Origin: Pedobacter fastidiosus
GTDB lineage: Bacteria > Bacteroidota > Bacteroidia > Sphingobacteriales > Sphingobacteriaceae
Length of the DNA stretch: 45,453 nt
Direction: 5' to 3'
Assembly: GCF_014306625.1 (NCBI RefSeq)
Contig: NZ_JACRYL010000017.1
Location: 1-45,453 of the forward strand
Shown: positions 28,076 through 37,121 of the stretch, piece after piece
How the letters are laid out: the number at the start of each line of letters is the position of its first letter
Position numbering within the stretch: the stretch's first letter is position 1
Translations under genes and position numbers: made by a program
The notes under the pieces: model-generated
Database searches by the model: none
Told to the model about the DNA's origin: nothing
The model's input: the letters and a program-made list of their open reading frames with translations, nothing else

Positions 28076-29234
28076 TATTAGCGATTTTTGTAAGGATTGT
28101 TTCTAACTGGTTATGAATAATTAATGGATCAAAAGTCTTTTTATAAAGTTCTGTTACTTTTAATGATTTTTCTAATCTATACGTAGGATTTTGAAGAATG
28201 GTAACAGATGCCTTAACTAATTCTTTATCTAATTTGTTGATGTAATTAAAAACTTCTGGATAGCTCTTTGCTAATCTTGCTGAACTACCATATTCTGGCG
28301 CTAAAATTAGGATAGGCAAATTAAAACCCATCATGTCAATAAGTTTAGAAGGAAAATTTGTCTCTAAAAATACTTTATCCGTTACATCAAAAGATTGTGC
28401 AACCATACAGACATCAATGGTTTCATCAATATAATTAATTAGATTTCTTCGTTCTTTAAAAAACCCAATATTTTTAATGGCTTTATGTTCAGTAAATGGC
28501 CCATCCTTAGGGAAACCGGTACTGCTAATGTGTAGCTCAGCATTCAGTTCCAATAAACAATCGGCTAAGAATAGTAAGGGTAGAGCCCCATTACTGATCG
28601 AACCAAAGTAGCCGAAAGTTATCTTTTTTTCTGCATTCTCATTATTGATGGATGCTTTAGTGAAGATTGAGCCTCCGATAGGGTAAAGCACATCTCCCCA
28701 AACGCCATATCTTTTTTGAAATTCCTCGTTCATACCAGTTGCAACACACAATCGGGCATTAGCAAATTGATAAAATTGTTTTAACCTTTTACGCTTAATA
28801 AAATTATTGATAAAATCTGAGCTGATTTGATTTTCAAGATCATCATGGCAAAAAATAACCAATGGGATTTTATGTTTTTTTGATAAACGATAGGCACAAG
28901 GTAAAAGATAATCGCTCCAAGTGGTTAAAATCACATCTGGATGATCAATTTTGAATTCATTTTTTGCTTTTAAATAAAGAAGATAAGAAACAATTTCTTC
29001 ACCAATCCACCTAAGGTGTTTTCTAAAAAAAATCCTTCTAAAAAACTTGATGGCTTTGGTATGAGATAGTTTTATGGTTTCCCATTTCTCTCCTTCTTGA
29101 TAGCCGGCATACTGATGGGTAATGACTTTCAACTGATGGCCATTTTCTTCAAAATATTTAAAATGCCTATAAATAATTAATGGACCGGCAACATCATTTA
29201 CAGGTGTAATACTACCTATAAGCCAGATTTTCAT
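28068..29234 (-). CDS. GT4-superfamily glycosyltransferase
   Basis: This is a 388-residue GT-B protein. It starts KIWLIGSITPVNDVAGPLI, with a loop similar to GT4 acceptor loops but lacking GG. The second domain (KKITFGYFGSISNG at about 203-216) ends with FPSKLIDMMGFNLPILILAP, which resembles the SFPSKFIEY motif of the 23998-25173 gene, so both belong to the same branch without the E-x7-E motif. The ATG overlaps the upstream FkbM stop by four bases. Confidence 0.8.
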   Translation of the reverse strand: MKIWLIGSITPVNDVAGPLIIYRHFKYFEENGHQLKVITHQYAGYQEGEKWETIKLSHTKAIKFFRRIFFRKHLRWIGEEIVSYLLYLKAKNEFKIDHPDVILTTWSDYLLPCAYRLSKKHKIPLVIFCHDDLENQISSDFINNFIKRKRLKQFYQFANARLCVATGMNEEFQKRYGVWGDVLYPIGGSIFTKASINNENAEKKITFGYFGSISNGALPLLFLADCLLELNAELHISSTGFPKDGPFTEHKAIKNIGFFKERRNLINYIDETIDVCMVAQSFDVTDKVFLETNFPSKLIDMMGFNLPILILAPEYGSSARLAKSYPEVFNYINKLDKELVKASVTILQNPTYRLEKSLKVTELYKKTFDPLIIHNQLETILTKIANNA

Positions 29235-30079
29235 TTATAGCCCATAGTTAATTCTCCACTGTTTTGAAGTTTAAATCCATTTTTTAAGAGCTTTGATGTA
29301 ATCATTTCTCTGCTTTCGTACTCATCATGAATCTCAATGGCAATGCATTTTGTTCTGCTTAAAAAAAATGCAGTTTCCTCGTCGTTTTCAAATAAATACC
29401 TTTCAGCACCCTCAATATCAATTTTTAAAATATCTATTGTTTGGATATTGTATTGATTAATTAACTGACTTAAAGTAATAGCGGTAACATCCGAATCGCG
29501 TTCTTCCTTAACTTCAACAAGTGAGAATGACCAGCTTTCGCCATCTCTAAAATCTTTGGTTATTTTTAAAAAAGCTTTTTTCCCCCAAACTCCTTTATTA
29601 ATCACAGTTGTATTTTGAAGATCATTCAACTTTATATTTTGTTTTATGCAGTTTGAATTTTCAAAATCTGGTTCAATACAATAGATAGTTGCTGTTGGAA
29701 ATGCTTTTATTAAGTAAGTAGTAGTGTAGCCAACATTTGCACCACAATCTAATATTGTGTTTACCGAAATTTTATTTTGCTCAATTAATTTTAATAAAGG
29801 TAAATACTCTTGATCTAAAAATATTTGTTTGAAAACATAACTATCGCTTGTTTTCTTTCTTACAAAAGAAGATATTCCGTTTAAATTTTTCACAATAAAA
29901 CCGTGATCGGCTTTTAATATCTTGCTATTTATTTGGTAAAGCTTTTCTAGTAAAAACCTAGAATGAATTAGGTTTTTAATTTTACCTGTTGAATTAAAAT
30001 ATAGCTCACTTATGAGTGAAATTTTTTCTGTCAAAGAAAAAATTCTAAAGGATTTAATTTTAGCGATTGTTATTGCCAA
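29231..30079 (-). CDS. FkbM family methyltransferase
   Basis: This is a 282-residue SAM methyltransferase. Motifs are DCGANVGYTT at 111-120 (a Cys replaces the usual Val), IEPDFEN at 135-141 and KIDIEGAE at 219-226. About 105 residues precede the core, longer than in the other copies. The start is the TTG at 30079; I see no ATG before the conserved core. The start overlaps the upstream GT4 gene by ten bases. It probably methylates a sugar hydroxyl. Confidence 0.87.
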   Translation of the reverse strand: MAITIAKIKSFRIFSLTEKISLISELYFNSTGKIKNLIHSRFLLEKLYQINSKILKADHGFIVKNLNGISSFVRKKTSDSYVFKQIFLDQEYLPLLKLIEQNKISVNTILDCGANVGYTTTYLIKAFPTATIYCIEPDFENSNCIKQNIKLNDLQNTTVINKGVWGKKAFLKITKDFRDGESWSFSLVEVKEERDSDVTAITLSQLINQYNIQTIDILKIDIEGAERYLFENDEETAFFLSRTKCIAIEIHDEYESREMITSKLLKNGFKLQNSGELTMGYK

Positions 30080-31293
30080 TTTTTCCTGACTTGGATAATT
30101 TCTAAAAGAGCAGTTTCAAATGCAACCATCGCATTGCCTACGCTAAAAATGTCTTTGTTTTCAAAATCTTTTTTGCTCTTCTGCATATTTATTTGAAACA
30201 ACATTTTCTCTGATAGCTCTTCAGTGTTGAGTGGATTAAAATAAGAAGCATAAGCTCCCATTAACTCCCTGTGCCCTTCTAAATCGCTTAATATAACTGG
30301 GCAACCTAAATTCGCGGCTTCCAATGGAGGCATGTTAGACGGCCCTAAAAAAGTCGGCATCGTTAATGCGATTGCATTTTTGTAAAAAGTGTATAATTCT
30401 TCATTTGATACAAAACCGAGAACTTTAATGTGTTCTCCAAGGTTTTCATTCTGAATATAGTTCTTTATGTAATCTAAATTTCCTTTGTTTGATCCTGTAA
30501 AGACAAGTTTTACATTCGGTTTTTCGGCCAATACTAGTTTTAATGAATCAATTAGGATAATATGATTTTTGTGTGCCCAGAATTGTGCAGGATATATAAA
30601 AAACTCATTTTCTCTTAATCCATATCGATTTAAAATAGCCTGCTGTTCATCTTTATTTACATTATGATTAATTATTGCCCCAGGAAACATTGGCATTACG
30701 AAAATGCGCTTCTCATTTAGATTGGTATATTTAACTAGCTCTTTTTTGCCAGTTTCTGTTTCTGTTAATACCGCCAAAGCCTTTATAATGATCTGTTCGT
30801 AATAATGTTTTCTAGATTCAAAGGCTTCTGTAAATTCAGGAAACATATAGGTAGATGAGTGCCCAATATCCCAGTGCGTAGTTACAAAAGGATAATCGAA
30901 TGTGTTCCCATCTGGATTTGCATAAAACAAAAAGGCTATTTTATTTTCCTGTAAGTGTTGAGCAATGTACAATCCCCTGGCTTTTGCATGCTTGCCTTCA
31001 ATGCGATTAAGCAATGTCTTGAAATAACCAAATGCTAGTTTTTTTAAAAGGATAATCTTGGTTTTTCTAACAAAATCCTTAAACCCTGCATTTTTAAATG
31101 GATGGAAAGAAAGGAGCTGTTTTTTAAACTGAATTTGGCTTTTTCCCGTGAAATCCAAAAAAACGATTTCTATCTGTTCATTAAATTGATGATTATCTAT
31201 TGCTTTTATAAGCTGCGTAGTATATGAAAAACCTCCACCAGCATTAGGCGCATAGTTCTCGTTAAATGGAATTCCAATTTTTACTTTAAGCAT
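30070..31293 (-). CDS. GT4 family glycosyltransferase (mannosyltransferase-like)
   Basis: This is a 407-residue retaining GT-B enzyme. I chose the ATG at 31293 (MLKVKIGIPFNENYAPNAGG) over a TTG four codons upstream. The N-terminal PNAGGGFSYTTQLI is the acceptor loop, and the C-terminal domain has IYPAQFWAHKNH and FLGPSNMPPLEAANLGCPVI, the form found in WbdA/MtfA-like mannosyltransferases. A 102-base gap without clear signals separates it from the upstream FkbM gene. Confidence 0.87.
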   Translation of the reverse strand: MLKVKIGIPFNENYAPNAGGGFSYTTQLIKAIDNHQFNEQIEIVFLDFTGKSQIQFKKQLLSFHPFKNAGFKDFVRKTKIILLKKLAFGYFKTLLNRIEGKHAKARGLYIAQHLQENKIAFLFYANPDGNTFDYPFVTTHWDIGHSSTYMFPEFTEAFESRKHYYEQIIIKALAVLTETETGKKELVKYTNLNEKRIFVMPMFPGAIINHNVNKDEQQAILNRYGLRENEFFIYPAQFWAHKNHIILIDSLKLVLAEKPNVKLVFTGSNKGNLDYIKNYIQNENLGEHIKVLGFVSNEELYTFYKNAIALTMPTFLGPSNMPPLEAANLGCPVILSDLEGHRELMGAYASYFNPLNTEELSEKMLFQINMQKSKKDFENKDIFSVGNAMVAFETALLEIIQVRKNWQ

Positions 31294-31395
31294 GCTTTTT
31301 TGCAATAGAGTATCTTCCGTTTTTAAACAATTTGTTAGTTATAAAGCAAATCATGTACACTTGAATAAAACTTTTCATAACTGCGTTAAAAATCA

Positions 31396-32322
31396 TTATG
31401 GATTGTAAAGCAACTTATTAGGACCTGAACGATTTATTTTAGTTTCTTCCTCTATCGTTTGCTCAAAAATATCTTGGTCGGTAGCCTGGAAAGCAGCAAT
31501 GTCAAAATAAGGAATCACTGAGTTATAATTAGATATATAATTGTGCATTTGATTACTTAAAGAAACATTGTCTGAGTTGGTACTGAGCATAAACCTACCC
31601 GTATGATCATAATATGCCAAATATTTGTATCCAAGCTCTTTTATCATCTCAAACAGCAATAATCCATCGTCTCCCGCCTCTCTTAAATGTTGTTCAGAAT
31701 ATTCAAAAAATAAAACAGGATTTTGCCTTCTAATTAAGTTAACTGCACCCTTTAATATTTTAAAATCAAAGCCATCAGTATCGATTTTAAGAAATTTGCA
31801 ATTTTTGAATAGATGCTCGTTTTGAATAAAAAGATCATCTAAAGTATTTATAGTTATTTTATTGTTGCTTGCAGACAGATCTATTTTTAATGTTCCACTA
31901 TCGTATTTAAGTTCCCCATCAATTATTTCTGCCTTTTCGCCTAGGAAAGAATTAATGGCTACAACATTGTCAAATTGTTTAATGTTGGCATTTAGAAGTT
32001 TAAAATATTTATCATCCCCCTCAATACATATTATGGGTACGTCTGATAGCTGTTTAATAATGGCAACACTGTCTCCAATATTTGCACCCACATCAATTAC
32101 ACTCGAATCGGCAAATTTTTGCTTAACACTCTTAACCAATCTAGAAAGATTTTTATCATAGTTTTCAAATATAAATTTCGAATTATGAATATGACTATGA
32201 TTCAGTTTCATAATATAATTTCCAATTTTTTTTTCGGTAATCTGATTTGGATCAGTATTATCAGTTAAGGAAATTTGAATCCCTATTGATTGTAAAATTT
32301 TCTTGAATAGTTTTTTAATCAT
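31396..32322 (-). CDS. FkbM family methyltransferase, divergent
   Basis: This is a 308-residue SAM methyltransferase. The SAM motif DVGANIGDSV at 77-86 is intact, but the usual FEP is replaced by IEGDD at 100-104 and the KxDVEG motif reads KIDTDGFDF at 179-187. The same variant forms recur in a branch of FkbM proteins, so this looks like a subfamily and not decay. The ATG start follows the upstream gene by 20 bases. It is the most distant of the six FkbM genes apart from the one at 38807-39694. Confidence 0.82.
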   Translation of the reverse strand: MIKKLFKKILQSIGIQISLTDNTDPNQITEKKIGNYIMKLNHSHIHNSKFIFENYDKNLSRLVKSVKQKFADSSVIDVGANIGDSVAIIKQLSDVPIICIEGDDKYFKLLNANIKQFDNVVAINSFLGEKAEIIDGELKYDSGTLKIDLSASNNKITINTLDDLFIQNEHLFKNCKFLKIDTDGFDFKILKGAVNLIRRQNPVLFFEYSEQHLREAGDDGLLLFEMIKELGYKYLAYYDHTGRFMLSTNSDNVSLSNQMHNYISNYNSVIPYFDIAAFQATDQDIFEQTIEEETKINRSGPNKLLYNP

Positions 32323-32342
32323 GAGGCCAAAGCCGATTTAGT

Positions 32343-33293
32343 TTAACGCGTAAAAAACATTTTAATGTTAGTTGCTATTTTTCTTATTCTATTTTTAAAG
32401 TAGCGACTATCTTTTTGTACTTTTAGTTTATTGCCGTAAAAATCGCTCCGCCCACTATAGCCCAATTCCATTGCCTTTAGTATTTTAGGTAAAACGATGG
32501 GTTGAAGAGTTTCAAGCTCTAGCTTTTTTTGAAGTAAGGGAGGGTTTAAGTTAGTTGTATTATGTGTTGCACTACCAAGATATAAATGCTGTGAAGTTGA
32601 GAAATTTGGGTATAATGTAAGCCAATTATTGAGAACACAAACTGCCAACCATTGAATATCCCAAGTATTAAATTGTTGTTTTATTTGGGCCATTAGCATT
32701 CCCTCCATATCAGAATTATTGTTGAGATTAAATTTTTTCATTAATCTCCTTTCTTTCAGTTCCGATAATAATTTCTCTGCATCATACTCATACTTATTCC
32801 ATCGGTCTGCCCAGGTTCCCCATCCCCAGCAATCTGCAAATGGAGCAAAAAATGTAGATGGAAACTTTGATCCATTTGCAAAGAAATTACATGATCCTAT
32901 TTGTCCAACGCGTTTATCCTCTCGATATAAGTCTAAAGCATCGTTTATGTAGGTGAGGAAATATGGCGACAAATTAAGATCATCTTCCAGAATAATTACT
33001 TTACCGTATTTATTTACTGTGTCAGTTACCCCAGTTATAATCGAATTTGCTAAGCCAATATTTTTTTCGGATTCGATAATAAATACTTCGTTGCACCACT
33101 TGTAGCTATAAATTAATTCTCTTACACTTTTAATTTTATCGAGCTCAGCCTGATTCACATTTTCCTTTACACCATCAGCATAAATGTAAAGTGTAGACTT
33201 GTTTGCAAGTTCGTTTTTAGCTAATGAGTCCAAGAGTATTTTGGTGTTCTCAAATCGGTTATAAACAAAAAGTACAACAGGTGCTAAATTCAT
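32343..33293 (-). CDS. GT-A glycosyltransferase, GNT-I/HlpA-like group
   Basis: This is a 316-residue protein. The N-terminus APVVLFVYNRFENTKILLDS, the metal-binding ILEDDL at 101-106 and the tryptophan-rich WGWGTWADRW define a widespread bacterial family related in fold to N-acetylglucosaminyltransferase I. I recall that homologues are often mislabelled hemolytic protein HlpA; nothing here suggests a toxin. The ATG overlaps the upstream GT11 gene by four bases. Its place among GTs supports a role in sugar transfer. Confidence 0.82.
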   Translation of the reverse strand: MNLAPVVLFVYNRFENTKILLDSLAKNELANKSTLYIYADGVKENVNQAELDKIKSVRELIYSYKWCNEVFIIESEKNIGLANSIITGVTDTVNKYGKVIILEDDLNLSPYFLTYINDALDLYREDKRVGQIGSCNFFANGSKFPSTFFAPFADCWGWGTWADRWNKYEYDAEKLLSELKERRLMKKFNLNNNSDMEGMLMAQIKQQFNTWDIQWLAVCVLNNWLTLYPNFSTSQHLYLGSATHNTTNLNPPLLQKKLELETLQPIVLPKILKAMELGYSGRSDFYGNKLKVQKDSRYFKNRIRKIATNIKMFFTR

Positions 33294-34141
33294 GCAACAG
33301 GCTTTAAAATCCAGTTCTTCATCAAAATCCCTTTTGGTTCTTCGCTTTTTATTGCAAAGCCGCTCCAGAATTGTGGCGCAATAACTTTTGCATTTTTTTT
33401 ATTTAAATATGCTCCCCACCAGCTAAATGAGCTATTAGAGATTACACAGGTATCAGAATGAACTAAAAACTGAAAATCGGTAATGGCGTTGCTGTTAGAA
33501 ACATATTTATTATGGATGTAAGAGAACTCATTTTCTACAAATGTTGGATCATCGGAAATGAATACGAAGAAATTTTTTTCAAAATCGAATTCTGAAATCA
33601 CATCATGATAATAAGCTATTGGCAATGCAAGTTTAATCTCCAAATAATCGGTTCTTCGGACATGAATTGCTATAATATTTTTGTCTTTTGGGAAATTAGC
33701 TGTTATTTTTTTAAAAGTAACTTGATGACGGTTTTTGACTTCGAAAAGATGCTTGATTTCATCTTTAGCTGATGAAAAATAATCTTCTGATTGAAAAAAA
33801 CCTTGGTACATTAATCGGTCTGCAATTTTATATTTTTGTTCATTAAACAATAATTCATTAGAAAATGCTTCTATTTTTAAGCCCAAAGAAATTTTAACTC
33901 TCTGATAAAATATCCTCTTTAAGTGATGGCTCAGGAGGTTTTTAAACCCTTTAATTCTAAATAAATAAGTATCAAGAAAATGGATTGCATCCTTTTTAAC
34001 ATTAAAGTATTCGGTTAGTAAATAAGGTTCGATACTTTTATCTAGATAAAATTTAACTCCTAATTTTTTCGCAGTGGCATGGGCAAAAGCATATTGAAAC
34101 AATTGATTTCCCATCCGACCTTCAATTTGTACTGCGATCAA
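33290..34141 (-). CDS. GT11 family glycosyltransferase (alpha-1,2-fucosyltransferase-like)
   Basis: This is a 283-residue protein with all GT11 landmarks: the N-terminal GNQLFQYAFA at 11-20, the GDP-fucose binding motif HVRRTDY at 160-166 (HxRRxD) and SNSSFSWWGAYL at 235-246. The family transfers L-fucose from GDP-fucose, usually alpha-1,2. The start is a TTG at 34141 that overlaps the upstream stop by four bases and fits the usual start of this family (MI-V-GxxGNQ). No GDP-fucose synthesis gene is present in the window. Confidence 0.9.
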   Translation of the reverse strand: MIAVQIEGRMGNQLFQYAFAHATAKKLGVKFYLDKSIEPYLLTEYFNVKKDAIHFLDTYLFRIKGFKNLLSHHLKRIFYQRVKISLGLKIEAFSNELLFNEQKYKIADRLMYQGFFQSEDYFSSAKDEIKHLFEVKNRHQVTFKKITANFPKDKNIIAIHVRRTDYLEIKLALPIAYYHDVISEFDFEKNFFVFISDDPTFVENEFSYIHNKYVSNSNAITDFQFLVHSDTCVISNSSFSWWGAYLNKKNAKVIAPQFWSGFAIKSEEPKGILMKNWILKPVA

Positions 34142-34950
34142 ATCTTTGTCTTTTTAAACCAAAAACAACCACAACCCCAATTTTGGGCATCAGATTGTTC
34201 TTTGGTTGCATTTTTTATAATTCCAACGTTAACATGATCATCGGGAATCAATGAAAACTCTATTAATTCTAATGGCTCAAAGTGTAAAAGAACTTGCTCA
34301 TAAGAATAAATGCGATGAGCATTATACTCGATAACAGGTTTGCCAATAGGAAAAACAACTAATAAATCTCCGCCCTCAGCAAGAACCCTTTTTAGTTCAG
34401 ACATTGCTTTTAAATCCCCATCATAATCTATTGGGTCGCCATATCTTCCTAAGCCAACATGTTCCAGTGTGTGCATACATGATAAGGAAGAAATCGAATT
34501 CGAATCAAAATGAAGTTGAGTTAAATCTGCATGCTCCGATTTTAAATTAGATAAATGAAGATTTGCAGGCCGATAGTCGTAAAATTCAAAAGGAACAAAT
34601 GCAGATACAAGCGTACAAAATGTTAATGTAGAGCTAATATCAACGTGTTTTATAGGTTTAGTTTGAGCTAAAATTCTCGCTGCCCAAGCGGGGTGATAAG
34701 TATAATGAGGTTCAATATTCGTAATAGAGGTTTTATCAGTTAAGATAGGATAAAAATTATAACGCTTGCTGAACCTTATATTCGTTTTTTTAGAGCTGTT
34801 TTTAAATTTTTTCAAATCAGCATGATAGGATTTATAATTTTTAAATACAGACAAAAGACCCTTTAAAGTCTTATTGAGGAAAATAAAAAGAAACGAAGTT
34901 TTTAGTTTGTTTTTAAATTTATAAATTATGGTTTGTGTATTACTATTCAA
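34138..34950 (-). CDS. DUF268-type putative methyltransferase
   Basis: This is a 270-residue protein with the signature TLEHVGLGRYGDPID at 161-175, followed by SELKRVLAEGGDLLVVFPIG and NAHRIYS. This is the DUF268 family, whose core resembles class I SAM methyltransferases (KHVDISS at 101-107 takes the place of motif I). The family is frequent in O-antigen loci, but its function has not been firmly shown. It starts at TTG 34950, since the frame upstream is closed by a stop and no ATG is available near the N-terminus. Confidence 0.8.
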   Translation of the reverse strand: MNSNTQTIIYKFKNKLKTSFLFIFLNKTLKGLLSVFKNYKSYHADLKKFKNSSKKTNIRFSKRYNFYPILTDKTSITNIEPHYTYHPAWAARILAQTKPIKHVDISSTLTFCTLVSAFVPFEFYDYRPANLHLSNLKSEHADLTQLHFDSNSISSLSCMHTLEHVGLGRYGDPIDYDGDLKAMSELKRVLAEGGDLLVVFPIGKPVIEYNAHRIYSYEQVLLHFEPLELIEFSLIPDDHVNVGIIKNATKEQSDAQNWGCGCFWFKKTKI

Positions 34951-35872
34951 ATTTTATTAACCTTAATATTTTATTTATCATTCTCCTATACATACTTTGC
35001 CTAGGATATACGCTTAAATATAATTTATCTTGCACAATGTCATAGTATCTTAATTTACTAACTGTATCAACAAGAATAATTGGTCTCTTGTGCAAATTAT
35101 AAAACCAATTATACTTATTCTTAAACATATAACTTACAAATTTTTCATCTATCCTGTCAAAATACGGAAGTAATGCAAACATAATTTTTAGAGAAACCGT
35201 CCACATTTTTTTATGTGCGTCGTTAATATAGTAAGAGGTGTTTTGAAGCCTGTGAAAATAATGGGTATGTTCTAATACTATAAATTTAGAATTCATTATT
35301 GCTTGCTTAAGACCAAATGTCCATGTATCTAAGGCACCTACACCTTCTGAATAGCCATTAACTTTGCACCAGCTTTTTTTTGTAAATAAATAATTTCCAT
35401 GTTGAGCTGGAGTATTACTTCCATTTAAAAAGTCGCTTAGAGGAGTTTCTCCTTTTGGTAATGTCCAAGTATATTGAATATCTAATGTCGTCTCTGAAAA
35501 ATAATGCTGATGTTGAAAGGATGCAGCATCAGCATTATTGTCAATTAAATAATTTTTTAATGAACAAATCGAATTGGGTTCCAAAACATTATCACTATCT
35601 AAACAAAAAAGCAGATCATTGTTTGAGTTTTCAATAGCTGTATTTCTTGCGGAGGAGCCTCCTTTGTTCCGATAATGATTTATTATTAAAATTTCAGGAT
35701 ATTTTTCTTTAGCCCTTAACAATACCTCAGATGTTAAGTCTGTTGAACAATCGTTAACAATTACGAGTTCATCACCACTTTCAAAATTGCCGACCATAAT
35801 CGAATCAATTGATTCCTCTATCGTATTTTCACAATTATAAGCTGGGATAAAGTAAGAGATGCTGTTATGCAT
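34943..35872 (-). CDS. GT2 family glycosyltransferase
   Basis: This is a 309-residue GT-A inverting enzyme. Motifs are SISYFIPAYNCENT at 4-17, VNDCSTD at 39-45, GGSSARNTA at 71-79 and the metal site LDSDN at 91-95. It is more AT-rich than the GT2 genes at 17236 and 22075. The ATG lies four bases after the upstream acyltransferase stop. Substrates are unknown. Confidence 0.9.
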   Translation of the reverse strand: MHNSISYFIPAYNCENTIEESIDSIMVGNFESGDELVIVNDCSTDLTSEVLLRAKEKYPEILIINHYRNKGGSSARNTAIENSNNDLLFCLDSDNVLEPNSICSLKNYLIDNNADAASFQHQHYFSETTLDIQYTWTLPKGETPLSDFLNGSNTPAQHGNYLFTKKSWCKVNGYSEGVGALDTWTFGLKQAIMNSKFIVLEHTHYFHRLQNTSYYINDAHKKMWTVSLKIMFALLPYFDRIDEKFVSYMFKNKYNWFYNLHKRPIILVDTVSKLRYYDIVQDKLYLSVYPRQSMYRRMINKILRLIKFE

Positions 35873-35876
35873 AATG

Positions 35877-37121
35877 CTAGGCTAATTCAAGATTTTTGTG
35901 GTACTTAAAGGCAAGTATTTTCTTCTCAAAAAACTGATAACTTAAATGAGAAATCCCGATTACAATACCTAAATAAGTTAAGAAAATCGTAATTTCTAAT
36001 ATTGGATGGTCTGCCAATAGTTTTAAGCCCCCAAAAGGTTCAATAATGAGGCGTAAAAATGCAATTAAAGGATTATGAAAGACATAAATGCCATAAGAAA
36101 TTCTTCCCAAATATTCCATTATGTCCGACTTGAAAAACCATGAAAAAATAGGTTTATTTAAGATAAACGGTAAGATTAATGAAACTGCTAACAGGTTTAC
36201 TAGATCGTATAAATAAAATGTCCTGATGTTTATCAAAAAGTATTTTGTCGGCTGAGCTAACCAAAATCCCGGAAAATTATATCCCAAACTTTTCCCTTCA
36301 ATTAAAAAATATCCAGCTTCTCTTAAAAAGTATAACTGAATTAAGCCAACACACAAGAAAACTGAAGCAACAACGAAGAAAAATAAATAGGTTTTCTTGA
36401 TTTTGAAGTCAAATAAAACTAGTGCTGCGCCGGCGGCCAAAGCATCTGCCTGGCAGACGGGATTACTGTAAATAAATTCTCCTAACCAATATTTATCCTC
36501 AAAAATATTTAGGCCATAAATACATGCCCATAAACGTATAAGTGGACAAATGATAAGAATTGCAATCGTAATTCTTTTTAAGTTTTTTAAAGAAGCATAA
36601 TATACTATAAATGGAAAAATTAAATAAAACTGTTCTTCGACTGCTAAAGACCATAAATGCCCAAAAAATTGGTTTGAGCCATCGGCCAGATGAAATAAGT
36701 ATCTAAAATTAATCTTTAAATTATAAGTATAAGTTAGGTAATAAGGCATGTCTTTTATAACTGCATTGTAACCTCCCATCCAAAGCTCATTTTTTAGTAA
36801 GCTCGGCATATTATAACTTAAAAGTAGTATTACTGCACTTAATAGCGCTAGAAATAAGTAATAAAGTGGGAAAATTCTTAAGAAACGTTTGTAGTAAAAA
36901 CGCCCTAGATAATTTCTGATTGTTCTCCCTTTTTTTTCTTCCAACAATATTCTGGTAATTAAAAAACCAGATAGAACAAAAAATATATTAACACCTATCC
37001 AACCAAATTTTAAAGAAAGAAAATTACTAGGCCAATGCGTAGATATTACCAAAAGAGCTGATAGAGCTCTAATGCCATTCAATCCTTCAATATAATTAGC
37101 AGCTTTAGGAGATTGAAGCAT
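35877..37121 (-). CDS. OafA/YrhL-type membrane O-acyltransferase (acyltransferase-3)
   Basis: This is a 414-residue integral membrane protein and the most classical of the five acyltransferases. Motifs are LNGIRALSALLVISTHW at 14-30 with R18 and H29, GVNIFFVLSGFLITRILLEE, YYKRFLRIFPLYY, HLWSLAVEEQFYLIFP and RISYGIYVFHNPL. It lacks a fused SGNH domain, so it should act as the membrane acyltransferase alone, probably O-acetylating the growing or exported glycan. The ATG overlaps the preceding gene by 17 bases. Confidence 0.92.
   Translation of the reverse strand: MLQSPKAANYIEGLNGIRALSALLVISTHWPSNFLSLKFGWIGVNIFFVLSGFLITRILLEEKKGRTIRNYLGRFYYKRFLRIFPLYYLFLALLSAVILLLSYNMPSLLKNELWMGGYNAVIKDMPYYLTYTYNLKINFRYLFHLADGSNQFFGHLWSLAVEEQFYLIFPFIVYYASLKNLKRITIAILIICPLIRLWACIYGLNIFEDKYWLGEFIYSNPVCQADALAAGAALVLFDFKIKKTYLFFFVVASVFLCVGLIQLYFLREAGYFLIEGKSLGYNFPGFWLAQPTKYFLINIRTFYLYDLVNLLAVSLILPFILNKPIFSWFFKSDIMEYLGRISYGIYVFHNPLIAFLRLIIEPFGGLKLLADHPILEITIFLTYLGIVIGISHLSYQFFEKKILAFKYHKNLELA

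Noticed and set aside
32343..33293. Hemolysin (HlpA) annotation
   Set aside because: The EDDL metal site and GT-A layout fit a glycosyltransferase, and the label is a historical carry-over as far as I recall.
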